Source: Sphingomonas hankookensis (lineage in GTDB: Bacteria > Pseudomonadota > Alphaproteobacteria > Sphingomonadales > Sphingomonadaceae). From it: DNA of 64,000 nucleotides. This document shows positions 27,201 to 34,468 of the stretch, piece by piece. The notes under the pieces are model-generated. The model was not told the origin of the DNA, made no database searches, and saw only the letters and a program-made list of their open reading frames with translations. The DNA lies in the NCBI RefSeq assembly GCF_022664465.1, contig NZ_JAKREV010000005.1, positions 1-64,000 on the forward strand, read 5' to 3'. The stretch's first letter is position 1. Each line of letters starts with the position of its first letter. The position numbers and the translations under genes are program-made.

Positions 27201-28174
27201 TGGCCGCCCTGCCCCTGATCGCGCTGGCGCTGGCCGGCGCGTGGCCCGCCCCGGCGCAGGCCGATCTCGACCGCGCGGTCGCCGCCGCCCGGCCCGGCGA
27301 CTATGCCGTGTTCGACGCCGACGGCACGCTGTGGAGCAGCGATATCGAAGAGGCCGGCATCGCCTTTTTCGAACAGCGCGGCTGGCTGTCGATCGCGACG
27401 CTCGACCCCGCGCTGCGCCCGATCCCTGTCCTGCCCGGCGAGACGCTGTACGGCTATTATCGCCGCCTGTGCGACTTCGATGCGAAGCTGTGCCTGCCAT
27501 GGAGCGCGCAGGTCTTTGCCGGCCAGCCGCTCGGGGTACTAAAGCAGCGGTTCGACGCGCTGCTCGCCCATCGCGGGCCGATCCCGGTCCGCTATGTCCG
27601 CGACGGCAAGACGGTGACGGAAACGATCGAGGCACCGCGCGTCTACGCCGCGCAACGCGCGCTGATCGGCGCGCTGCAGGCGAAAGGCGTGGCGGTCTAT
27701 GTCGTCAGCGCGTCGCAGGAGGAAGTGGTGCGCATGGTCGCCTCCGACCCACGCTACGGCCTGTCGATCCCGCCCGAACGGGTGATCGGCACGTCGATGC
27801 TGCTGTCCGGGTCCGACGGCACGCCATCGACCGCCCGCCGCGATATCGCCGCCGGCACCGCGATGCGGCCCGGCTATTGGGCGAACCGCGCGCGGCTGGT
27901 GCCGAGCACGACGCTGTGGTCGCCGCTGCCGTGGCAGGAGGGAAAGGTCGCCGCGATCCAGGCCTATATCGACCCGGTGCGCCGCCCGATGCTGGTCGCG
28001 GGCGACAGCGGCAGCGACTGGCCGATGCTGTTCCATTCGGGCGGCGTGCGGCTGTGGATGGACCATGACGCCCCGACCACCGCGCGGCTGCGCGCGGCGG
28101 CGACCGCCAGGGGCGGCGATGCGGCGCGGCGCTGGGTGGTGGTCGACCGGCGGACGCTCGCACCGGTGGAATGA
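27200..28174 (+). CDS. Exported HAD-superfamily phosphatase, possible phosphorylcholine phosphatase
   Basis: A 324-residue protein with a signal-like N-terminus (MAALPLIALALAGAWPAPAQA). HAD motif I is FDADGTLWSS with D39 and D41; motif II is VVSASQEE; the acidic motif is AGDSGSDWPM. A helical cap region lies between (YGYYRRLCDFDAKLCLPW). This is the layout of exported HAD phosphatases such as phosphorylcholine phosphatase PchP of pseudomonads. ATG 27200 overlaps the phospholipase stop. The phospholipase would release phosphocholine, and this enzyme could free phosphate and choline in the periplasm. Substrate assignment rests on context. The stop is only 6 bases from the convergent PepSY gene. 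Confidence 0.8.
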   Translation: MAALPLIALALAGAWPAPAQADLDRAVAAARPGDYAVFDADGTLWSSDIEEAGIAFFEQRGWLSIATLDPALRPIPVLPGETLYGYYRRLCDFDAKLCLPWSAQVFAGQPLGVLKQRFDALLAHRGPIPVRYVRDGKTVTETIEAPRVYAAQRALIGALQAKGVAVYVVSASQEEVVRMVASDPRYGLSIPPERVIGTSMLLSGSDGTPSTARRDIAAGTAMRPGYWANRARLVPSTTLWSPLPWQEGKVAAIQAYIDPVRRPMLVAGDSGSDWPMLFHSGGVRLWMDHDAPTTARLRAAATARGGDAARRWVVVDRRTLAPVE

Positions 28175-28180
28175 CCGGCG

Positions 28181-29542
28181 TCAGGCCATCGCCGGCCGCC
28201 GGATCGCCACCACGATCCTGTCGACCATCGCCAACACCAGCAGCGACGCCCCGAACAGCGGTAGCACGACGCCCGCCACCACCAGCAGCGTGATCGCCCC
28301 GCGCAGTCGCGCGCCGCTGACCGGTGGCGGCGCGGCCAGCCGCCCCTTGGGTCGCCTGCGCCACCACATCGTCACCCCGCTGACCACCAGCAGCACGATC
28401 GCGATGCAGGGGAACAGCATCAGCAACTGGTTGGGCAGCCCGAAATAGCGGCCCATGTGTATCTGCACGCCCAGCTCGACCGCCTTCGCGCCGATGCCGT
28501 AGCGATTCCAGCCGTTCTCGCCCAGCAGCCGCCCCGACCAGCGATCATATTGCAACGTCCGCTGCCCCTCCGGATGGCGCGGCGACACCAGCACGGTGTA
28601 GATGCCGGCGGGTCCGGACGGCAGGTACAGGCGATAGCCGCCGACGATCCCCGCCGCCTGCGCCTTCGCGGCGATGGCATCGGTCCTGGCGACGGCGGCA
28701 GGATCGGGCATCGCCGCATGCGCAGCCCCGCCGCCATGGCCGGCATGTGCCGGGTCGGATGCCGCCATTGGCATCGCCTCCTGGCTCCATGGCATCCCAC
28801 CCAGGGCGCCCATCGGCCTGCTCTGCGGCGCGACATGGCCGAAGCGCGCCGCTTCGTTGCCGATCCCCAGCGCGGTAAAGGCGCCGCGGACCAGCGGCCC
28901 CTGCACCACCGCCCATGGCAGTCCGGTCAGCAACAGGAACGCAATCAGCGCGACGCTCCATACGCCCGTCACCGCATGCAGGTCGCGCCAGAACATCCGC
29001 CCGCGCGCGCGCCACCGGGGCCACACCACGCCCGCCAGCGACCGCCGCCCGCGCGGCCACCACAGGAACAGCCCCGACGCGATCAGCATCAGCGCCCAGC
29101 AGGCGGCAAGCTCCACCACCGCATCGCCCCATGGCCCGAAGGTCAGCGACCCGTGCATCACATCGGCGAACCCGACCAGCGTATGGGTATAGACATAGCT
29201 GCCCAGCACCCGCCCCGCTGCCGGATCGACCATCACCTGCCGCGGTTCGCCGGTGGCGGCATCGATCCACACCTTGGCGGGTCGGTCGGACGCGTCGGGC
29301 AGGTCGATCCGCGTCGGCACCCCCGGCACCGACGCGACCGCCGCCGCGATCATCCGCGACGGTGCGACCGGCGTGGCGACCGGCGCGACGATCTGCAATT
29401 CCGGCATCAGCGCGTCGTTCAGCTCATCCTTGAACAGATAGATCGCGCCGGTCACGCTCAGGATCAGCAGGAACGGCGCGACGATCAGCCCGGCATAGAA
29501 ATGCCAGCGCCAGATCGTGCGATACAGCCGCGGATCGCTCAT
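28181..29542 (-). CDS. PepSY-associated TM-helix membrane protein
   Basis: A 453-residue inner-membrane protein of the PepSY-TM (iron-regulated membrane protein) family. TM1 is at about residues 15-36 (FYAGLIVAPFLLILSVTGAIYLF), a PepSY-like domain follows (DLPDASDRPAKVWIDAATGEP), then further helices near 135-160, 190-215 and 385-405, and a C-terminal helix pair (LLVVAGVVLPLFGASLLVLA). A His/Met-rich linker (AHAGHGGGAAHAAM) could bind metal. Its ATG overlaps the stop of the siderophore-type TBDR (29539-29542), so the two are translationally coupled. In this family, partners of TBDRs are thought to take part in siderophore reduction or iron release. Confidence 0.9.
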   Translation of the reverse strand: MSDPRLYRTIWRWHFYAGLIVAPFLLILSVTGAIYLFKDELNDALMPELQIVAPVATPVAPSRMIAAAVASVPGVPTRIDLPDASDRPAKVWIDAATGEPRQVMVDPAAGRVLGSYVYTHTLVGFADVMHGSLTFGPWGDAVVELAACWALMLIASGLFLWWPRGRRSLAGVVWPRWRARGRMFWRDLHAVTGVWSVALIAFLLLTGLPWAVVQGPLVRGAFTALGIGNEAARFGHVAPQSRPMGALGGMPWSQEAMPMAASDPAHAGHGGGAAHAAMPDPAAVARTDAIAAKAQAAGIVGGYRLYLPSGPAGIYTVLVSPRHPEGQRTLQYDRWSGRLLGENGWNRYGIGAKAVELGVQIHMGRYFGLPNQLLMLFPCIAIVLLVVSGVTMWWRRRPKGRLAAPPPVSGARLRGAITLLVVAGVVLPLFGASLLVLAMVDRIVVAIRRPAMA

Positions 29543-31638
29543 CGCCGCCCTCCCAGCGCATAGCCGAGGCGGACCGACAGCGTGCGCGGATCGCCCGGAT
29601 AGACGAAGTTCGCGCCGCCATTGGCGGTGTAATAGGTGGCATCGGCGACATTGGTCAGGGCGGCATCGATCCGCACGGCACCGATGCTGGTCCCCAGCCC
29701 CAGGTCGAACAGGGTGTAATCGTCCAGCACGACCGCGCTGCCGTTCACCAGCCGTCGTTGCCCGACGAAATAGGCACCGCCGCGCAACTCGACCGGCCCC
29801 AGCGCGATCCGCGTCGCTGCCGTGGCGGTATGTTCAGGCGTATCGCCCAGCCGCGCATCCTGTAGCGCGGGCGTCGTCGTCCGCGTGACCCGTCCGTCGA
29901 GATAGGCATAGCCGCCTTGCAGCCACCAGCCGTCGACCGGCATCCATTCGCCCTCGACCTCGACGCCCTGCACCCGCAACTGCCCCTCCTGTACCTGAAA
30001 ATTCGCGTCGACCGGATCGGTGACCGCGACGTCGTTGCGGCGGATGCGGAAGGCGGACAGGCTGGCGCGCAGCCGGTCGCGGGTCAGCCGCAACCCGGCC
30101 TCGACCTGATCGGAGGTTTCGGGGCGGAACGGCGATCCGTCGCGGCTGCGCGATCCGACGACGGGGTCGATATCGAACCCCTTGTTATAGCCGCCGAACA
30201 GCGACCAGCCGCTTCCCAGCCGCAGCGTCGTACCCAGCTGCCATGTCGTGTTGGCGATGGTGTCGGCGTCGCGAGTCGTGCCGCCCGGCGTGGTGCGGCG
30301 ATTGTCATAGTCGAACGAGGAATGCCGTACCCCGGCGACCACCTGCCATGCGTCGGTCAGCGCGATCTGGTCCTGCGCGTAGGCTGCGAAGCCGTCGACC
30401 TTGCCCTGCGTGTAGAAGCTGAACGCCAGCCGGGGGGCGCGGGTCGCGTAGCTGTAGACCGGGTTCAGCACGTCGATCGGCGCGATATCGCCTGGGGCGA
30501 TATCGAACTGGCGGAAGGTCGGGCGCTCGGCGCTGTGTTCGATCCCGAACAACACCGTGTGGTCGATGCCCAGCGTCGTCGCATGGCCGGTCAGGTCGAG
30601 TTGCGCGATATAATAGCGATCCGCCTCGCGCCCGCGCCGTCCGTTGCGCTGGATGCGTGTCGGCTGGCCGCTGACGGGTGCGAGCAAGCGCACCTGATCG
30701 AGCGAGGTGTTGAACTCCGAATATTGGAAGCGCGGGGTCAGCGCCCAGCCCGCGCCCATGTCGAACGCGACCCATGCCTGGATCAACGGCGCGTCGGCGA
30801 CGAGGTCGGTAAAGTTCGGCTCGCCCAGAAACGCGCCGCGCGGCACCGTGCCGACGCCGTTGCCGCGTACCGTGCCGACCACCGGCAGCCCCGGATTGTT
30901 GGCGGTGGTGCGGCGGACATATTCGGCGACCAGATGCGCCGATACCGTGGCACTCGGCCGCCATGCCAGCGTGACGCCGACATTCTCGCGGTCCATCGCC
31001 TGATAGTCGACGAAGGTGCCCGACCGCTCGACCTCCCCGGTCATACGAATGCCCAGCGTATCGGTGATCGGGGTCGACACATCGACCGTCGCCATCTTCT
31101 GTCCGTACATGCCGCCGGTCAGCGCGAGTGTCGCCTGTGCGCGATCGGTCGGCTGCTTGGTGACGATCGACAGGATGCCGCCGACCCCCGACTGGCCGTA
31201 CAGCACCGCGGACGGTCCTTTCAGCACCTCGATCCGCGCGATGTTCGACAGCGCGGAGGCGTCGACGTCCTCATAGTAACGCTGGCGGATGCCGTTGCGC
31301 ATCTGGTCCGCCACGAACCCGCGGATCTTCAGGCCGAAGCTCTGGTAACGCGACACGCGGCTGCCCCCGACATTGGCCGACGGCACCGCGCGCAACGCGT
31401 CGCCGACGCTGCGCACCCCGCGCTCGATCAATTCCTCGTCGTCGAGGACCTGGATAGCCTGCGGCACCCGGTCGAGCGGAATGCCCGATTTGCTGCCGAA
31501 TTCGGCGTTCTTGGTACCGGTGACGACGATCGTCTCGTCGCGTTGCCCGGTGCGACGCTCCGCGCCGTCCTGCGCCTGCGCCTGCGCGAACGGCGCAAGG
31601 CAGAGCATGGCCGTCGATGCGGCCAGAAAGGATTTCAT
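29539..31638 (-). CDS. TonB-dependent siderophore-type receptor
   Basis: A 699-residue receptor. ATG 31638 gives a signal peptide (MKSFLAASTAMLCLAPFAQA) and ETIVVTGTKN at about 35-44 as the TonB region. The plug is of the ferric-siderophore class: RVPQAIQVLDDEEL, VPSANVGGSRVSRYQS, IRGFVADQMRNGI and ARIEVLKGPSAVLYG. The barrel ends SVRLGYALGGRR. It is coupled at its 3' end to the PepSY gene and follows a DUF2946 gene after 116 bases on the same strand, a set seen in metal-uptake operons. No Fur-box-like sequence was recognised upstream, so the metal (iron or copper chelate) is not fixed. Confidence 0.92.
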   Translation of the reverse strand: MKSFLAASTAMLCLAPFAQAQAQDGAERRTGQRDETIVVTGTKNAEFGSKSGIPLDRVPQAIQVLDDEELIERGVRSVGDALRAVPSANVGGSRVSRYQSFGLKIRGFVADQMRNGIRQRYYEDVDASALSNIARIEVLKGPSAVLYGQSGVGGILSIVTKQPTDRAQATLALTGGMYGQKMATVDVSTPITDTLGIRMTGEVERSGTFVDYQAMDRENVGVTLAWRPSATVSAHLVAEYVRRTTANNPGLPVVGTVRGNGVGTVPRGAFLGEPNFTDLVADAPLIQAWVAFDMGAGWALTPRFQYSEFNTSLDQVRLLAPVSGQPTRIQRNGRRGREADRYYIAQLDLTGHATTLGIDHTVLFGIEHSAERPTFRQFDIAPGDIAPIDVLNPVYSYATRAPRLAFSFYTQGKVDGFAAYAQDQIALTDAWQVVAGVRHSSFDYDNRRTTPGGTTRDADTIANTTWQLGTTLRLGSGWSLFGGYNKGFDIDPVVGSRSRDGSPFRPETSDQVEAGLRLTRDRLRASLSAFRIRRNDVAVTDPVDANFQVQEGQLRVQGVEVEGEWMPVDGWWLQGGYAYLDGRVTRTTTPALQDARLGDTPEHTATAATRIALGPVELRGGAYFVGQRRLVNGSAVVLDDYTLFDLGLGTSIGAVRIDAALTNVADATYYTANGGANFVYPGDPRTLSVRLGYALGGRR

Positions 31639-31754
31639 GAAACTACCCCTGATGATCGCGACGCAGCCCCGCGCCCCGCCCGGATCGGCGGGATTGTGGG
31701 GGGCTGCGGCAGGTGTCGGCACGCGCGCACGAAGGCGACGCGGACCGGACGGGA

Positions 31755-32180
31755 TCAGGCGGTAACGGGCGGCCCGCGCAGCGGCGGACGGAGATGGGCG
31801 GGGAGCGCCGCAGGGAGCGCCACGACGATGCGCAACCCAAGCGCGAGGACGAAGGCGACCGCGATCGCCAGTACGACCGGGTCCGCCGCCGCCAGCGACG
31901 GCGACTGGAGCCCGGCAAAGGCGCAGGGCTGCGGCTTGTTGTCATGCTGTTCGCCATGCCGGTCGTGCCCGCCATGATGCGCCGCCATGCCCGGCATTCC
32001 GGCCATCGACGGCGGTGCCACGACCGGCCCCGTACCGGAACACACCGCGATGACGAAGCGGCCGTCGACGATCGCGGGCATAAACCCCGCGGGTATCAGC
32101 GCCTTCATCAGCAGCGCGACGCAAATCGCGAACACTGCCAATGCGTTATGCGTCAGGATAAGGCGGCGGAGGCGAAGCAC
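31755..32180 (-). CDS. DUF2946-like membrane protein with His-rich loop
   Basis: A 141-residue protein with two hydrophobic helices (about residues 14-32 and 98-120). Between them lies HHGGHDRHGEQHDNKPQPC, rich in His with a nearby Cys, as in DUF2946 proteins. The family has no established function; the loop suggests metal binding, often proposed for copper or iron. The start is GTG 32180 after a GCAGGGGC ribosome-binding stretch; no ATG is available before the first helix. It heads the minus-strand set DUF2946-TBDR-PepSY and is divergent from the halogenase-like gene. Confidence 0.75.
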   Translation of the reverse strand: MLRLRRLILTHNALAVFAICVALLMKALIPAGFMPAIVDGRFVIAVCSGTGPVVAPPSMAGMPGMAAHHGGHDRHGEQHDNKPQPCAFAGLQSPSLAAADPVVLAIAVAFVLALGLRIVVALPAALPAHLRPPLRGPPVTA

Positions 32181-32272
32181 GCCCCTGCCCTAGCCGAGCA
32201 GGATCGGCTTGTCATGCCACGCGTCCGCGCTTCGCGGTTCTCAACGCCCGGCGCGCGGGCTAGCATCGGCCC

Positions 32273-33778
32273 ATGGAAGCACCGGACCGAATCCGACGGG
32301 TCGTCATTCTGGGAGGAGGGACCGCCGGGTGGATGACGGCGGCGGCGCTGTCGCGCAGTTTCGGCGATAGCGTCGCGATCATGCTGCTCGAATCCGAAGC
32401 GATCGGGACGGTCGGGGTCGGCGAGGCGACGATTCCGACGATCCACTGGTTCAACGAACTGGTCGGCATCGACGAGGGCGAATTCCTGCGCGCGACCCGG
32501 GCGACGTTCAAGCTGGGCATCGAGTTCGTCGACTGGACCGCGCCCGGCCATCGCTATTTCCATCCCTTCGGTCAGTTCGGTGCGGCGCTGCCCGGTGTCG
32601 CCTTCCACCATCGCTGGTTGAAGGCGCAGGCAGACGGGCTCGACGTGCCCCTGCCCGCGCTGTCGCTGGCGGCGCAACTGGCGGCGCAGGGCCGGTTCGC
32701 CAAACCGGCCGGCGATGCCCGCTCGATCCTGTCGACCTTGGGCTATGCCTATCATTTCGATGCCGGGCTGTACGCCGCCTATCTACGCCGGTTGAGCGAA
32801 GCGGCGGGCGTGACGCGGATCGAAGGGATGCTGCACCATGTCGAGCGCGACGGCGAGAGCGGCTTCGTGCGCCTGCTGACGACCGACCGCGGCGATCGGA
32901 TCGCGGGCGACCTGTTCATCGACTGCTCGGGCTTTCGCGCGCTGCTGATCGGCGAGGCGCTGGGCGAAGGCTATGCGGACTGGTCGCACTGGCTGCCGTG
33001 CGACCGGGCAGTAGCGGTGCCGTGCGCGCGGGTGGCCGAGACCACGCCCTATACCCGCTCCACCGCGCGGGCGGCCGGGTGGCAGTGGCGCATCCCGCTG
33101 CAACATCGCACCGGCAACGGCTATGTCTATGCGAGCCACTATCTGTCCGACGACGAAGCCGCGGCGACGCTGCTCGGCAATCTCGATGGCGAAGCGCTGG
33201 CCGAACCGCGCTTCCTGCGCTTCACTGCGGGCACCCGGCGGCGGCCATGGCGCGGCAATGTCGTGGCGATCGGGCTGGCGTCGGGGTTCCTCGAACCGCT
33301 GGAATCGACCAGCATCCACCTGATCCAGAGCGGCATCACCAAGCTGCTGACGCTGTTCCCCGACCGCAACTGCGACCCCGCGCTGGCCGACCGGTTCAAC
33401 ACCGTGTTCGCGCGCGACATGGACGGGATCAAGGACTTCCTGATCCTCCATTATCACGCGACTCGCGGCCGCGATGAACCATTGTGGCAGCATTGCCGGA
33501 CGATGCCGCTCCCCGAAACCCTCGTCGCGCGCGAGGAACAATATCGTCGCTCGGGACGGCTGATCCTCGAACCCGACGACCTGTTTCGCGAGGCGAGCTG
33601 GCTGGCGGTGCTGAACGGTCAGGGCATCCACGCCATCGGCTATAACCCGCTCGCCGATACGATCGACGCGGCGACCAATCGCGCGCAGGTGCGTCAGATC
33701 GCCGACGTGATCGCACGCGCTGCGCCGACGCTGCCGCTGCACGATGCCGCGCTGGCGCAACTGATCGGGGCGGCATGA
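32273..33778 (+). CDS. Tryptophan-halogenase-like FAD-dependent enzyme
   Basis: A 501-residue flavoprotein of the tryptophan 7-halogenase family. The FAD-binding GGGTAGW is at residues 14-20. The lysine proposed to hold hypohalous acid is K80 in TFKLGIEFVDW. The halogenase-specific WxWxIP motif is W270-P275 (GWQWRIPL). The catalytic glutamate is E344 in GFLEPLESTSIHL. All key residues are present, so it may be active, on free tryptophan or another substrate; in sphingomonads and related bacteria such genes often sit by TBDR and sugar genes and their substrates are unknown. The stop overlaps the start of the DUF6445 gene (ATGA at 33775). A flavin reductase partner is not visible. Confidence 0.85.
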   Translation: MEAPDRIRRVVILGGGTAGWMTAAALSRSFGDSVAIMLLESEAIGTVGVGEATIPTIHWFNELVGIDEGEFLRATRATFKLGIEFVDWTAPGHRYFHPFGQFGAALPGVAFHHRWLKAQADGLDVPLPALSLAAQLAAQGRFAKPAGDARSILSTLGYAYHFDAGLYAAYLRRLSEAAGVTRIEGMLHHVERDGESGFVRLLTTDRGDRIAGDLFIDCSGFRALLIGEALGEGYADWSHWLPCDRAVAVPCARVAETTPYTRSTARAAGWQWRIPLQHRTGNGYVYASHYLSDDEAAATLLGNLDGEALAEPRFLRFTAGTRRRPWRGNVVAIGLASGFLEPLESTSIHLIQSGITKLLTLFPDRNCDPALADRFNTVFARDMDGIKDFLILHYHATRGRDEPLWQHCRTMPLPETLVAREEQYRRSGRLILEPDDLFREASWLAVLNGQGIHAIGYNPLADTIDAATNRAQVRQIADVIARAAPTLPLHDAALAQLIGAA

Positions 33779-34446
33779 CCCCGCCGGACATCGTCGCGCG
33801 GCGGATCGGCGATGAGCGACAGCCGATCGCAATCGTCGATCACTTCCATCCCGATCCGCAGGCGCTGCGCCGGTTCGCCGCTGCCGCCACCTTCGTTCCG
33901 GGCCGCAACCATTATCCCGGCATCCGCGCCGACCTGCCACCCGGTTATTTCGACGCGGTCCGCCCGTCGCTGACGACGGTGCTGACGCAGGTGTTCGGCC
34001 ATCGCGGCGGAATCGCGCTGCTCGATGCCAGCTTCTCGATCGTGACGACCCCGCCCGACCGGCTGTCGGTTGAACAACGTCTTCCCCATTTCGACGCGGT
34101 CGACCCGGCGCGTATCGCACTGGTCCACTACCTGAGTGACGATCAGGGCGGCACCGCCTTCTACCGCCACCGGACCACCGGGTTCGAGACGATCGATGCC
34201 GCACGGGCGCCGGGTTATCTGGACGCGGTGTCAGGTGAGGTCCGCGAACACGCGCCCTCGCCCGCCTATATCGCCGGCTCCACCGCGCAGTTCGAACAGC
34301 TCTCGGCAGTCCATGCGCGGAGCAACCGGGCGGTGATCTATCGCAGCGCCCTGCTCCACAGCGGCGCGATCCCGCCCGATACGGCACTGCCCGACGATCC
34401 GGCGGAGGGGCGGCTGACGGTTACGGCGTTTCTGCTGCTGCGCTAG
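33775..34446 (+). CDS. DUF6445 family protein, possible Fe(II)/2-oxoglutarate-type oxygenase
   Basis: A 223-residue protein that pairs with halogenase-like genes. It has QRLPHFDAVDPARIALVHYL (H105, D107), GGTAFYRHRTTGFE and NRAVIYRSALLHSGAIP (H195, R190). The HxD...H order and the GGTAFY strand resemble the iron ligands of cupin-like Fe(II)/2-oxoglutarate oxygenases, so an oxygenase role is a reasonable guess and not shown. Coupled translation with the halogenase argues for a joint function, perhaps two oxidative steps on one substrate. The stop lies 22 bases before the convergent glycosidase-like gene. Confidence 0.75.
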   Translation: MTPPDIVARRIGDERQPIAIVDHFHPDPQALRRFAAAATFVPGRNHYPGIRADLPPGYFDAVRPSLTTVLTQVFGHRGGIALLDASFSIVTTPPDRLSVEQRLPHFDAVDPARIALVHYLSDDQGGTAFYRHRTTGFETIDAARAPGYLDAVSGEVREHAPSPAYIAGSTAQFEQLSAVHARSNRAVIYRSALLHSGAIPPDTALPDDPAEGRLTVTAFLLLR

Positions 34447-34468
34447 GGTGACGTCGTCCGATCAACCG

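Noticed and set aside
25029..27635. An 868-codon minus-strand frame over the phospholipase gene
   Set aside because: Shadow of a clear Tat-exported phospholipase C with all family motifs.
31639..32272. Search for a Fur box at the DUF2946-TBDR-PepSY operon
   Set aside because: No 19-bp AT-rich inverted hexamer pattern was found in either gap; the iron link rests on families only.
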